Origin: JAEUKH01 sp964447205
GTDB lineage: Bacteria > Myxococcota_A > Polyangia > Polyangiales > Ga0077539
DNA length: 64,000 bases
Direction of reading: 5' to 3'
NCBI GenBank assembly: GCA_964447205.1
Contig: CAYUSB010000004.1
Coordinates: 1 to 64,000 of the forward strand
The position numbers and the translations under genes were made by a program. Of this stretch, positions 16,694 to 28,386 are shown in pieces. Below the pieces are notes generated by a model. The model was given only the letters and a program-made list of their open reading frames with translations, made no database searches and was not told the origin of the DNA. Position 1 is the stretch's first letter. Every line of letters begins with the position of its first letter.

Positions 16694-17326
16694 TCAGGGT
16701 ACGGGCAGGCGGGTGCCTGGGGGGACGGTCTCGCGGGGGTTGACGTAGACCCCCCCGTCGCAGATCCGAACCCGGTAGTTGGGCAGGTCGCGCATGGCCT
16801 TCGACCCCTGGGCCACCCGGCCGTCGGTGTCGAACTCCGAGAAGTGACACGGGCAGCGGATCACCGGGGACCCGTCCGAGCCCGCGGTAGGCAGCGGAAG
16901 GCGGCAGCCGGTGTGGGTGCAGTTGTAGTCGAGGGCCCAGATCCCCTGGGCGTCGCGGGCCAGGATCACCCGGACGGTCGGCAGTCGTCGGTCGACGATG
17001 CGGGTGCACCCCACGGGCAGCTCGGTCAGGGGCAGGAGGAACCCGTAGTCCTCGTCGCCGCAGACCACCCCGTCCTCGGTCTGGGAGAAGGGGTTGGGGA
17101 CGTTTGAACACGTGTTGGTCAGGCCCCCGGCGTCGCCCGGGCCCGCGTCTCGGGGGCCTGCGTCTCGGGGGCCTGCGTCTCGGGGGCCTGCGTCGCCCGC
17201 GGCGGGGGGGTCGGAGCCGCAGCCCACCAGGGCCGCGCTGGCCACGCCCGACAGCACGAGGAGGCGGCGCCGGGGCAGGGGGGTGTCATCCGACAGGGAA
17301 CCGGGCACGAAGGGAAGGGTAGGCAT
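16694..17326 (-). CDS. Rieske [2Fe-2S] lipoprotein
   Basis: 210-aa exported iron-sulfur protein. The N-terminus has PRRRLLVLSG followed by lipobox ALVGC, compatible with a Tat-type lipoprotein, then a linker of four Asp-Ala-Gly-Pro repeats. The Rieske ligands are clear in NCTHTGCRL and RCPCHFSEFD, including the two disulfide cysteines. It is an electron carrier in the periplasm; no cytochrome b gene is adjacent, so it is probably not the bc1 subunit. ATG at 17326 was selected for the signal. It lies 32 bp behind the 17359-18042 gene and may be cotranscribed. Confidence 0.9.
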   Translation of the reverse strand: MPTLPFVPGSLSDDTPLPRRRLLVLSGVASAALVGCGSDPPAAGDAGPRDAGPRDAGPRDAGPGDAGGLTNTCSNVPNPFSQTEDGVVCGDEDYGFLLPLTELPVGCTRIVDRRLPTVRVILARDAQGIWALDYNCTHTGCRLPLPTAGSDGSPVIRCPCHFSEFDTDGRVAQGSKAMRDLPNYRVRICDGGVYVNPRETVPPGTRLPVP

Positions 17327-17358
17327 GCCCCTGTTGTTGGGAGAGGAGGGCCCGGGCG

Positions 17359-18042
17359 TCAACCGCCGTTGCGCGTCCGGGGGGTCTCCGGGGGGAAGAG
17401 GGGGCCTCGTTTGCCGCTGCGGTTGTAGCGCCAGGCGTAGGCCGCCGAGGCCACGCACGAGGCCACGTGAAACAGGGGGATGAGGTACATCAGGAAGGCC
17501 GACCCCACGAGGGGCACGAAGTTGAGCCCCACCACGGCCACGAGGTACAGCCCCGCGGCGATGCCCGCCGTCAGGTACGGGGCCGCGTAGAAGAGCCCGA
17601 AGGGCCCGAGGAGCAATCCCAGGGCCCCGCCGACGCGCAGGTCTTTCTTGCGTCTCTGGGCCCCGACCTCGCGACCGCCTTTGGGGCTCGGGTCGTCGTC
17701 GAGGCCGAGGGTCTTGTTGACCACGGTCTCGGTGGCCTTGTCGACGATGCCTTTGCGGAGCCGATCGACCCGCTGTCGGAGCTGATCGAGCTCGTCGAGG
17801 GCCTCGCCGGCCGCCGTAGGCTGAACCTTTCGACCCGACTCGGCCCCGCCTGGGGGCGGGGTCTGCCCGGGGGGAGGCTTCGTGCTGTCGCTGGCCGCGG
17901 GGGCCTTGTCCATCTCCGTGAGCCAGTCCTCGATGAGGGCCCGGGGGAGCTCGGTGCGTACGAGGAGGTTGGGCATCGTGAGGGCTACACCCTCGGCCTT
18001 CATCGCGCGGACGACCTTCTCAAACTCGTCGCGTGTCATCAT
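17359..18042 (-). CDS. membrane protein with N-terminal helical domain, unknown
   Basis: 227 aa. An N-terminal region (residues 1-48, MTRDEFEKVVRAMKAEGVALTMPNL...) looks like a small helix-turn-helix-type fold. A Pro-rich linker and a charged coiled coil (LDELDQLRQRVDRLRKGI) follow, and then four hydrophobic segments. No enzyme motif was recognised. Start ATG at 18042 follows GGAGG at good spacing; an immediately adjacent second ATG is possible. It is upstream of the Rieske lipoprotein on the same strand and divergent from glpK. Function unknown. Confidence 0.75.
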   Translation of the reverse strand: MMTRDEFEKVVRAMKAEGVALTMPNLLVRTELPRALIEDWLTEMDKAPAASDSTKPPPGQTPPPGGAESGRKVQPTAAGEALDELDQLRQRVDRLRKGIVDKATETVVNKTLGLDDDPSPKGGREVGAQRRKKDLRVGGALGLLLGPFGLFYAAPYLTAGIAAGLYLVAVVGLNFVPLVGSAFLMYLIPLFHVASCVASAAYAWRYNRSGKRGPLFPPETPRTRNGG

Positions 18043-18147
18043 GCGGGAGACCTCCGGGGCGGGAGCCTACCACGGGGCGTCCCGGGCCGCAGTCGGGCCT
18101 TGCCAGGGCCGGGGGCAGTCGATACATCAAAGGGCGGCGAGCGCAGC

Positions 18148-19641
18148 ATGGCAGACTATATTCTCGCGATCGATCAGGGTACGACGGGGACCACGGCCCT
18201 TGTTCTCGACGCACGGGCGCAGGTGCTGGGGCGGGCCACGGTGCCAGTTCCGCAGCATTTTCCGGCTCCGGGGCAGGTCGAGCACGACGGCGACGACCTG
18301 TGGAGCACCGTGCAGCAGGCCATCGTGGGGGCCCTGACGGCCGCCCAGGTTCGGGGCGACGCGGTGCGGGCCGTGGGGGTCACCAACCAACGCGAGACCA
18401 CCCTCCTGTGGCACCGCAAGACGGGTCGACCCGTGCACCGGGCCATCGTCTGGCAGGACCGCCGTACGGCCGAGGCCTGCCAGGCCCTCAAGGCCCGCGG
18501 GGTCGAGGCCCTCGTGTACGCGCGGGCGGGCCTGCTCCTCGACCCGTATTTCTCAGGCACCAAGCTCGCGTGGCTCCTCGATCACGTCGAGGGGGCCCGG
18601 GCCCAGGCCGCCCGGGGCGAGCTGGCCTTCGGCACGGTCGACAGCTGGATCGTGCACAAGCTCACGGGCGGGGCCCACGTGACGGACGTGTCCAACGCGT
18701 CGCGTACGATGCTCCTCGGGCTCAAGAGCCTGGCCTGGGACGACGAGCTCCTCGGGGCCCTCGATGTCCCGCGGTCGGTCCTGCCTGAGGTGGTGCCGAG
18801 CGCGGGGGGGGTGGGGGTGACCCGGGAGGTGCCGGGGTTGCCCGACGGGGTGCCCATCGCGGGCATCGCCGGCGACCAGCAGGCGGCCCTCTTCGGCCAG
18901 GGGTGCTTCGCCCGGGGCGACGTCAAATGCACCTACGGCACCGGAGCCTTCGTGTTGATGAACGTCGGGCCCGTCCCCGTCCCCTCCCACCACCGCCTGC
19001 TGTCCACGGTGGCGTGGCAGATCCCGGGCGAGGTGGCCTACGCCCTGGAGGGTTCGGCCTTCATCGCCGGGGCCGCGGTGCAGTGGCTCCGCGACGGCCT
19101 CGGGGTCATCCGCGACGCCAGCGAGATCGAGGCCCTGGCCCGGTCGGTCCCCGACGCCGGGGAGGTGATCTTCGTGCCCGCCCTCACGGGCCTCGGGGCT
19201 CCGCACTGGGATCCGGCCGCCCGCGGGCTCATCACGGGCATCGGCCGCGACACCACCCGGGCCCACCTCGCCCGGGCCACCCTCGACGGGATCGCCCTGG
19301 AGATCGCCGACCTCGTCGAGGCCATGGCCCGCGACGCCGGGGCTCCCATCGCGGCCGTGCGGGTCGACGGGGGGGCCTCGGCCAACGACCTGCTCCTGCA
19401 GATCCAGGCCGACGTGGCCAACACCCAGGTGATCCGCCCGCGGGTGGTCGAGACCACCGCCCTCGGGGCCGGGATGCTCGCGGCCCTCGGGGCAGGCCTC
19501 GTGCCCAACCGGGAGGCCATCGCGGGGGCCCTGCCGGTCGAGCGTACCTTCTCCCCCAATGCCGAGCCCGCGGCCGTGGCCGCCCTCCGACAGCGCTGGG
19601 CCGCCGCGGTGGCCCGGGCGCTCCTCAAGCAGGGACCGTGA
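18148..19641 (+). CDS. glpK: glycerol kinase
   Basis: ATP-dependent phosphorylation of glycerol to glycerol-3-phosphate. 497 aa, standard for GlpK. FGGY-family hallmarks are seen: DQGTTGTTALVLD at the N-terminus, GVTNQRETTLLW, YFSGTKLAWLLD, GIAGDQQAALFGQGC, CTYGTGAFVLMN and VDGGASANDLLLQ. ATG at 18148 gives the typical MADYILAIDQG start. The UPF0158 gene begins 1 bp after the stop, and a SurA-like gene and rimI follow. No glpF or glpD is nearby, so glycerol uptake must be encoded elsewhere. Confidence 0.97.
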   Translation: MADYILAIDQGTTGTTALVLDARAQVLGRATVPVPQHFPAPGQVEHDGDDLWSTVQQAIVGALTAAQVRGDAVRAVGVTNQRETTLLWHRKTGRPVHRAIVWQDRRTAEACQALKARGVEALVYARAGLLLDPYFSGTKLAWLLDHVEGARAQAARGELAFGTVDSWIVHKLTGGAHVTDVSNASRTMLLGLKSLAWDDELLGALDVPRSVLPEVVPSAGGVGVTREVPGLPDGVPIAGIAGDQQAALFGQGCFARGDVKCTYGTGAFVLMNVGPVPVPSHHRLLSTVAWQIPGEVAYALEGSAFIAGAAVQWLRDGLGVIRDASEIEALARSVPDAGEVIFVPALTGLGAPHWDPAARGLITGIGRDTTRAHLARATLDGIALEIADLVEAMARDAGAPIAAVRVDGGASANDLLLQIQADVANTQVIRPRVVETTALGAGMLAALGAGLVPNREAIAGALPVERTFSPNAEPAAVAALRQRWAAAVARALLKQGP

Positions 19642-19642
19642 C

Positions 19643-20455
19643 ATGACCGACGAGTCGAAGCCGCAGCGGCGTACGCTGGAAATCAGTTGGGAAGCCCTCG
19701 AAGACGCGTTTGAAAACAACGCCCCCGAGGTCCACTCGTACCTGCACCTGGCCACGGGGGAGGTCTTGCGTGTGGTCGACGGGGTGGCCGACCCTGCGAT
19801 GCACCAGCGCATCGCGGGCGACCTGCAGTATCTCCGCGTCGACCCGGTGTCGTCGCGCGAGCAGTACCGCTGGATGGAGCGCTTCATCGCCACGGTGCCC
19901 GAGTCCGAGCTCCGCACACGCCTCGTGGCGGCCATCGACGGCAAGGGGGCCTTCCGGCGCTTCAAGGACGTCCTGATGAGCTTCCCCGCCGATCGGGAGC
20001 GCTGGTTTCAGTTTCGCACCGACCGGCTTCGGTCGTGTATGGAGTCGTGGTTGGAGACCCACAACCTTGAGGCCGTAGCCCGCCCCGTGTGGACCCCTCC
20101 GGCCGCGCCGGAGCCCGAATCGATCGAGCCTCCTGCGCCCGCGGGGAGCGCCCCGACCGCGTCGGCGGTGCCTTCCCTGGGGGTCTCCGCGGGGGCGTCC
20201 CCGGGCGGGCACGGGGCCCAGGAGGAGGAGGCCGTGGCGATGCTGCGCCGGGCCCGGATGGGGGTCGAGGGGCTGCGTCGCAGGCTGCGGGAGGCGGCCG
20301 AGCTCGTGCCCTCGCGGGAGATGGAGACGGCCATCGCGTTTCTTGAGTTTCTGCGCGAGCGGAGCGGCCCCCGGGGCGAGCTGTACGAGCCCGCCCATGC
20401 GCTCCACGCGGCGGGCGGGGCGGCCCCGGGCGGAGACGACACGGGACGGGAGTGA
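19643..20455 (+). CDS. UPF0158 family protein
   Basis: 270 aa. The first 145 residues match the UPF0158 pattern: an ISWEALEDAF start, LHLATGEVLRVVDG, REQYRWMERFI, and the signature GKGAFRRFKDVL near residues 100-111, followed by RWFQFRTDRL. The function of this family is not established. A Pro/Ala linker and an Arg-rich helical tail (about 195-250) are extra compared with shorter family members. ATG at 19643 lies 1 bp after the glpK stop, implying cotranslation with it. Confidence 0.85.
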   Translation: MTDESKPQRRTLEISWEALEDAFENNAPEVHSYLHLATGEVLRVVDGVADPAMHQRIAGDLQYLRVDPVSSREQYRWMERFIATVPESELRTRLVAAIDGKGAFRRFKDVLMSFPADRERWFQFRTDRLRSCMESWLETHNLEAVARPVWTPPAAPEPESIEPPAPAGSAPTASAVPSLGVSAGASPGGHGAQEEEAVAMLRRARMGVEGLRRRLREAAELVPSREMETAIAFLEFLRERSGPRGELYEPAHALHAAGGAAPGGDDTGRE

Positions 20456-20510
20456 TCCCGATACAGACGGCAGGTCTGCGAGGGCCTTGCGGGGGAGGGA
20501 GAGAGGCGCG

Positions 20511-21218
20511 GTGGTCGCGGGGCTCGTGGGCTGGCTGGCGGGAGTGGTCATCGCGCAGGTCGCGGGGGCCGAGGTGCTCTCGCGTCCGGGACCCGTGACG
20601 GGGGAGGAATCGGTGGATGTCGTGGTGGCCTCGGTGGAGCCCGAGGGCGGGGCCTCGCCGCGGTACGCCCTGCGGAGCGAGTACGTCCTCCTCTTGCGGG
20701 CCGACCTCCAGGCCCGGGGGGCCCCGGAGGCCCTGACGGCCACGGTCGACCCCAGCGTGGCCTGGCCGGTCCTGGAGTGGCTCCTCGGCGAGCACGCGGT
20801 CGTGCGCGAGGCCGAGCGGGCGGGGGCCGGAGGCCCCGAACCCGAGCAGTTGACCGAAGCCCGGACCCGCCTCCTCGCGCGCCTCGGGGGCGACCCGGGC
20901 CTCGCCGCCCTCCTGCGGGCCACGGGGGCCTCGGCCGCGGAGTTTGACGCCCTGTTGCGGCGGCGGGCGGTGTCTCTGGCATGGCTGGTGGCCCGGTACG
21001 CCCGGCTCATCGAGCCCGACGAGCTGGCCCTGCGCCAGGCCCACGAGGCGGGGCGGTACGCGGCCCTCTACCGCCCGGGGGCGAGCTTCGGGGAGGCCCG
21101 CCAGGCCATCCGCCGCGAGCTCCTGCACGCCCGCTACCCGGTGGCCCTGCGGCAGTACCTGCGGAGCCTCGGGAGCCGGGCCCGGCTGCGGGTGTTCGTG
21201 TCGGGAGAGGGGCCGTGA
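20511..21218 (+). CDS. SurA N-domain-like exported protein
   Basis: 235 aa with an N-terminal hydrophobic signal/anchor (VVAGLVGWLAGVVIAQVAGA). A helical body follows (SEYVLLLRADLQARG, WLLGEHAVVREAERAG, FDALLRRRAVSLAWLVARY) in the order of the SurA/PrsA N-terminal chaperone domain. No parvulin PPIase domain is attached. A periplasmic chaperone-like role is inferred from fold pattern only. GTG at 20511 follows a GGGAGAGAGG stretch. Its stop overlaps the rimI GTG by 4 bp. Upstream extension would run into UPF0158. Confidence 0.65.
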   Translation: MVAGLVGWLAGVVIAQVAGAEVLSRPGPVTGEESVDVVVASVEPEGGASPRYALRSEYVLLLRADLQARGAPEALTATVDPSVAWPVLEWLLGEHAVVREAERAGAGGPEPEQLTEARTRLLARLGGDPGLAALLRATGASAAEFDALLRRRAVSLAWLVARYARLIEPDELALRQAHEAGRYAALYRPGASFGEARQAIRRELLHARYPVALRQYLRSLGSRARLRVFVSGEGP

Positions 21219-21673
21219 GGGTCTCCCTGCGCCGCGCCACGGAGGCCGACCTCGAGGCCCTCGCCGAGATCGAGAGCCTGTGCTTCGGTCGGGACGAGCC
21301 GCACGACGCCCTGGCCGCCGAGCTCAGCCGGAGCTGGGCCGTGATCCTGGTGGCCGAGGCCGCGGAGGGGGCGGTGGGGGCCTTCGTCAACGTGTGGCGG
21401 GTGGCCGACGAGGTGGAGGTTCTGTTTGTGGCCACGCACCCCGCGTGGCGTCGTCGGGGCCTGGCCCGGCGGCTCCTGACCGAGGCCCTCCGGGCGGCCG
21501 CCGCGGACGGGGCGGTGGCGGCCCTGTTGGAGGTGCGCCGGTCCAACGTCGAGGCCATGGGGTTGTATCGGGCCCTGGGCTTCGTCGAGGTGGGGGTGCG
21601 GTCGCGGTACTACGACGACGGCGAGGACGCCCTGCTCCTGCGGGCCGCCCTGTCTGCCGCGTCGACCCCTTGA
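21215..21673 (+). CDS. rimI: [ribosomal protein S18]-alanine N-acetyltransferase
   Basis: GNAT-fold acetyltransferase, 152 aa. The acetyl-CoA loop RRRGLARRLL (motif A) and the RimI-specific end LEVRRSNVEAMGLYRALGF...SRYYDDGEDALLL are seen; the YY and ED residues are hallmarks of RimI. It should acetylate the N-terminal Ala of S18. The GTG at 21215 overlaps the previous stop and gives the usual start, VSLRRATEADLEAL. Last gene of the glpK-UPF0158-SurA-like-rimI run. A general GNAT of other specificity cannot be excluded, as tsaB/tsaD are not adjacent. Confidence 0.88.
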   Translation: MRVSLRRATEADLEALAEIESLCFGRDEPHDALAAELSRSWAVILVAEAAEGAVGAFVNVWRVADEVEVLFVATHPAWRRRGLARRLLTEALRAAAADGAVAALLEVRRSNVEAMGLYRALGFVEVGVRSRYYDDGEDALLLRAALSAASTP

Positions 21674-21741
21674 CGGAGCTCCGCCCCGAGGCTCCCGCGG
21701 AGGGCCCTCGGAGTTGATGGCCCCCCCCGGGGTGGACTACG

Positions 21742-23271
21742 GTGGTCTTCGTGCCGCGCGCGAGAGAACCGTCATCGAAATCGGAGGGGCGCGGCCTCGT
21801 CGCGGAGACCTCTCCGACCGCGGTGAGCCCTGAGGTCCCCGCCAACGATGCGGTCCTGGTCGATCCCGTGCTCTTGGTATCCCCGGACGACGGGTCTCTG
21901 GCCACCGCCATGGAGCCCGAGACCGACGACGACATCCTGCGAGCGAGCATCCCCCCGCCGCTGCCGTCGCCCCCCGCGGAGGGCCCCTGGCGGAGCTACA
22001 AAGAGAAGGTCGCCCTCTACGCCGACCGGGTGCTCCGGGCCCAGGCTCCGATCCGGGTGCTCCAGGCCTTGAAGTGGGAGAGCGCCAACTGGGAGACCTT
22101 CCGGAAGGGCAAGTTTCGCGAGCTGCCTCGGGTGGACGCCGAGAGCTACGGCCGGGTCGAGCTGGGCTTTGACCCGCTCGCCAGGGCCCGGGATTTTCAA
22201 GAGCTGGCCGACGATGTGCGCCGCGAGCTCGGGGCCGACGACGCCCTAGCGCGCATCCTGCGGGCCACATGCCTGGAGTACCGCGACGTCTGCAAGATGC
22301 TCGTACAACGCGGGACCCCGGGGTTTTACGGCTACTCCCGGCGCTTGTACGGCAGCCCCAAGGACACCTTCCCCGACGGGCAGACCACGGTCCGCGACAT
22401 CGCCCACTCGCTCTATGGCCTTCTCACCTCCCTGGACGAGGCGGCCCTCGGTCCTCCCGAAGAGCGCACCCTCGACGCGGCCCAGGTCGTGGACATCTTG
22501 CGGGCGCGGTTCGCGGGGTACTTCGGCGAGGAGGCGGTCAACGTGTCGCTCGACGACGGGATCTTCTCGGACGCCGCGGCGGGCAGCGACTACGTGAAGA
22601 TCCGCGGGGCGGCGCGCTTCAGCCTGTACGATGTCAACATCCTGGAGGCCCACGAGGGCTGGGTTCATGTCGCCACGAGCCTCAACGGGGCCCGGCAGCA
22701 CGTGGCCCGCTGGCTCGCCAAGGGCCCACCCCGCACGACCGTGGTCCAGGAGGGTCTCGCGGCCCTGGTGGAGATCATCACCCTACGCAGCCACCCGCGT
22801 CGGGCCCGGCGGCTCAACGACCGGGTCATCGCCATCGACAAGGCCGAGGACGGGGCCGACTTCCTGGAGGTGTTCGAGTGGCACCGCACCGAGGGGTACG
22901 ACGAGGAGGAGTGTTACAACGCCGCCCGGCGGGTCTTCCGCGGCGGGACCGTCACGGGCGGGGCCCCCTTCACCAAGGACCTCGCGTACACCAAGGGGCT
23001 GGTGACCAACTATCACTTCATCCGGGCGGCGATCCGGGCCTGCCGCCCCGAGCTCGTGCGGGCCTTGTTTGTGGGCAAGGTGGCCCACGAGGACGTGCCC
23101 GTCCTGCACGCCCGGATGAGCGACGGGGTCGTGCGGCCCCCGCGGTTTTTGCCCGAGGTGTTTCGTGACCTCAACGGGCTCTCGATCTGGATGGCCTACT
23201 CGAGCTTCTTCTCGCAGATGGCCGTGTCGGCCCTCGACGACTATTACGAGCAGGTGTTTCGGGGCGGGTGA
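21742..23271 (+). CDS. QEGLA-motif DUF1704/MATCAP-like metalloprotein
   Basis: 509 aa. The family signature VVQEGLAALVEII is preceded by HEGWVHVATSLNG, an HExxxH zinc motif. Both are typical of the DUF1704 ('flavohemoglobin expression-modulating QEGLA motif') family, whose animal members (MATCAP) are metallopeptidases acting on tubulin tails. The bacterial role is unproven. The conserved segments YGSPKDTFPDG and FRGGTVTGGAPFTKDLAY are also present. The first 80 residues are poorly conserved and Pro-rich, so the GTG at 21742 is uncertain (GTG at 21751 also possible). It converges on the PGMH-repeat gene with a 13-bp gap. Confidence 0.88.
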   Translation: MVFVPRAREPSSKSEGRGLVAETSPTAVSPEVPANDAVLVDPVLLVSPDDGSLATAMEPETDDDILRASIPPPLPSPPAEGPWRSYKEKVALYADRVLRAQAPIRVLQALKWESANWETFRKGKFRELPRVDAESYGRVELGFDPLARARDFQELADDVRRELGADDALARILRATCLEYRDVCKMLVQRGTPGFYGYSRRLYGSPKDTFPDGQTTVRDIAHSLYGLLTSLDEAALGPPEERTLDAAQVVDILRARFAGYFGEEAVNVSLDDGIFSDAAAGSDYVKIRGAARFSLYDVNILEAHEGWVHVATSLNGARQHVARWLAKGPPRTTVVQEGLAALVEIITLRSHPRRARRLNDRVIAIDKAEDGADFLEVFEWHRTEGYDEEECYNAARRVFRGGTVTGGAPFTKDLAYTKGLVTNYHFIRAAIRACRPELVRALFVGKVAHEDVPVLHARMSDGVVRPPRFLPEVFRDLNGLSIWMAYSSFFSQMAVSALDDYYEQVFRGG

Positions 23272-23284
23272 GGAGGGCGGACGC

Positions 23285-24029
23285 TCAACGGGGGAAGCCG
23301 ACCCGGACCCCGCCGCGGACGCCGACGCCCGGGCGGGGGCCAGGGCCCACGGGTTGAGCCGGGGCCACGTAGGCCGGGGGGACGGGCTGCTGGTAGACGG
23401 TCTGCGGCGGCTGCTGGACGATCACGGTCTGGGTGGGGTGCATGCCGGGGTGCATGCCGGGGTGCATGCCGGGGTGCATGCCGGGNNNNNNNNNNNNNNN
23501 NNNNNNNNNNNNNNNNNNNNNNNNNNNNNNNNNNNNNNNNNNNNNNNNNNNNNNNNNNNNNNNNNNNNNNNNNNNNNNNNNNNNNGGGGTGCATGCCGGG
23601 GTGCATGCCGGGGTGCATGCCGGGGTGCATGCCGGGATGGGGCTGCTGCACGATGACGGGCGGGGGCTGCTGCTGGACCACCACGGGGACGCCGCCGGGC
23701 TGTCCGCCGCCCCACTGCTGGAAGCCGCGGCCGGGGCAGCGCCAGCCGCCTTCGCGCCACATCCACTGTCCGCGACGGGCGACCCACTGGCCCTGCACGA
23801 AGCGGCACTGCTGCTGCGGGGGAGCCGCCCACTGGCCCGGAACCCACTGATACTGGGCCCCGTCCCAGGCCCAGTGCCCGGGGTTCCACTGGTGGCCGGG
23901 GGCGGGGGGGGGCATCTGGCGCTCGAAGCGGGGTGGAGGCGGAGCACGGCGCACCCAGCCCTGGGCCGAGGCGGGGAGGGCGGCAAGGGCGCTCATGGCG
24001 AAGATTGCTGCGGTGACGACGTGCTTCAT
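23285..24029 (-). CDS. exported WxxGxW / PGMH-repeat protein, split by assembly gap
   Basis: Signal peptide MKHVVTAAIFAMSALAALPASAQ, then aromatic repeats HQWNPGHWAWDG, YQWVPGQW and GQWVARRGQWMW of the YxWxPGxW type. A Gln/Pro-rich segment and a PGMH tandem repeat, four copies before and four after 100 N (23486-23585), follow. It ends with a QQP/VGPGP tail and RVGFPR. The two halves appear in different frames only because the gap length is arbitrary. The His/Met repeat might bind metal or simply be a flexible surface stalk (inference). ATG at 24029 heads a clean signal peptide. Confidence 0.75.
23435..23636. repeat. 12-bp tandem repeat interrupted by 100 N
   Basis: Units of GGGGTGCATGCC, encoding PGMH on the minus strand, repeat at 23435-23485 and 23586-23636. 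The 100 N between are the usual placeholder for an unresolved scaffold gap, so true copy number is unknown and could be much higher than the eight seen. Confidence 0.95.
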
Positions 24030-24112
24030 CGGGTACCTCGTGGAGGAGTCTTGTGTGGGCCGCAACCTTCTACGCCGTGAGACCCTCGGACATTCTTTGC
24101 GACGGCAACTTC

Positions 24113-24532
24113 CTACCGGGACAAGGCCATGGCAAGCCACGCCGCGACCGCGAGGAATACCCCCGAGGCGGCCCCGAGGAGACGATAGCGCCCCGCGCCG
24201 CCCCGCCGCCCGAAGGCCTCGCCCAGTAGGGCTCCCATCAGAAACACCGCCGGGACCAGCACCGACGACAGCCGAGCGGCCATCCGGGCGGGCTCGTCGG
24301 CGCGGCCTGTGAGCAACCGGGTCTCGACCACCCAGGTGAGCGCAAAGCCCAGCACCACCCCCAGGATGCCCCCCGCGAGCCAACCAAACCGCGCAGCCCA
24401 GGTGGCCCGGGTCTGCTCCTGGGCCGAGGGTGCGTCGGGTGCGTCGGAGGCGTCGGGTGCGTCGGGGGCGTCGGTCACGGGCAGGGCCAAGGGGAACCCT
24501 GCCACAAGGTCTGGGGCGGGCCCAACCCCCAT
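24113..24532 (-). CDS. small three-helix membrane protein, unknown
   Basis: 139 aa with a short Asp-Ala-Pro repeat stretch (DAPDAPDASDAPDAP, about residues 21-35). Three hydrophobic segments follow (WLAGGILGVVLGFALTWVV, VLVPAVFLMGALLG, LLGAASGVFLAVAAWLAM). No family was recognised. The start is uncertain; a GTG nine codons downstream of the ATG is also possible. It lies 83 bp upstream of the PGMH-repeat gene and is divergent from icd. Confidence 0.6.
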   Translation of the reverse strand: MGVGPAPDLVAGFPLALPVTDAPDAPDASDAPDAPSAQEQTRATWAARFGWLAGGILGVVLGFALTWVVETRLLTGRADEPARMAARLSSVLVPAVFLMGALLGEAFGRRGGAGRYRLLGAASGVFLAVAAWLAMALSR

Positions 24533-24618
24533 CGACGGCGGGGGCCGAGGGTGCTATGTGGCGGACCCCTTGGACGCCCAATGGCGCGACGCCATGTCGC
24601 GCAGGAGTGAGAGCGAAG

Positions 24619-26016
<1,398 letters not shown>

Positions 26017-26212
26017 TCCCTCCCGTATCCCCCCCGTCGACACCCCTTTACGAAACGGCCTCGGGCGTGCAATGTCCGCCCGCGCGAAGGCGCACCCGCG
26101 GCGGACGACGTCGCCCCGGAAGGTCTCTCCGGGCGACGCGGGAGTGCCCCACGACGGCCGTCGCAGACATCTGGAAACCCCTCAGCGAGACAGACGCAGG
26201 AGCATTGGTCCC

Positions 26213-27160
26213 ATGGCGAAGCGCAACAAGATCGCCCTCATCGGCGCGGGCAACATCGGCGGCGAGCTGGCCAACCTGGCGGTGTCGAAGCAGCTCGGCG
26301 ACGTCGTGCTGTTTGACATCCCGGCGAAGGCCGACTTCGCCAAGGGCAAGGCCCTCGACCTCGCGCAGAACAGCGCCGTCCTCGGGTACGACGCCCAGAT
26401 CTCGGGCAGCGGCGACTGGGCCGACTGCGCCGGGGCGGACGTGATCATCATCACCGCGGGGGTGCCGCGGAAGCCCGGCCAGAGCCGCGACGACCTCGTG
26501 GGGATCAACCTCCCGATCATTCAGAACGTCGCGGAGAACGCCAAGCGGTACTGCCCCGACGCCTTCACCATCGTCATCTCCAACCCCCTCGACGTGATGG
26601 TGTGGGCCTTCCGTGAGGTCACCGGCTTCGCCCCGGCCAAGGTCGTGGGTATGGCGGGCGTGCTCGACGCGGCCCGGCTCCAGTGTTTCCTCGCCGCCGA
26701 GGCCGGGGTCTCGGTCAAGGACGTGCGGGCCATGGTGCTCGGCGGACACGGCGACGACATGGTTCCGGTCCGGGGGTACTGCACCATCAACGGGGTGCCC
26801 GTGGCCCAGGTGATCGACGGGGCCCGGCTCGACGCCATCGAGCAGCGCACCCGCGGGGGCGGCGGGGAGATCGTCAAGCTCATGGGCACGAGCGCGTACT
26901 ACGCCCCGGCCAGCGCGGCCATCGCCATGGCCGAGGCCTACCTCCTCGATCAGAAGCGCCTCCTGCCGGCGGCGGCCCACCTCACCGGGCAGTATGGCTA
27001 CCAGGACATGTACCTCGGGGTGCCCGTGGTGATCGGCAAGGGCGGGGTCGAGAAGATCGTCGAGATCGCCCTCTCCGACGCCGAGAAGGCCATGCTGGCC
27101 AAGAGCGCCGACAGCGTCCAGGGCGTCGTCAACGTCGCCAAGAAGCTGTGGAACAAGTGA
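26213..27160 (+). CDS. mdh: malate dehydrogenase
   Basis: NAD-dependent interconversion of malate and oxaloacetate. 315 aa, of the LDH-like (type III) MDH class. The NAD-binding IALIGAGNIGGELANLA, the substrate loop TAGVPRKPGQSRDDLVGIN, ISNPLDVMVW and the catalytic His in LGGHGDDMVP are seen. It starts 196 bp after icd, a gap with no recognisable feature except that it may hold its own promoter. sucC follows after 4 bp, so mdh-sucC-sucD are likely cotranscribed. Confidence 0.97.
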   Translation: MAKRNKIALIGAGNIGGELANLAVSKQLGDVVLFDIPAKADFAKGKALDLAQNSAVLGYDAQISGSGDWADCAGADVIIITAGVPRKPGQSRDDLVGINLPIIQNVAENAKRYCPDAFTIVISNPLDVMVWAFREVTGFAPAKVVGMAGVLDAARLQCFLAAEAGVSVKDVRAMVLGGHGDDMVPVRGYCTINGVPVAQVIDGARLDAIEQRTRGGGGEIVKLMGTSAYYAPASAAIAMAEAYLLDQKRLLPAAAHLTGQYGYQDMYLGVPVVIGKGGVEKIVEIALSDAEKAMLAKSADSVQGVVNVAKKLWNK

Positions 27161-27164
27161 GCCG

Positions 27165-28376
<1,212 letters not shown>

Positions 28377-28386
28377 GGAGAGGGCC

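Noticed and set aside
26017..26212. Small gene or RNA between icd and mdh
   Set aside because: No start with a ribosome site, hairpin or conserved motif was found; probably a promoter-containing spacer.
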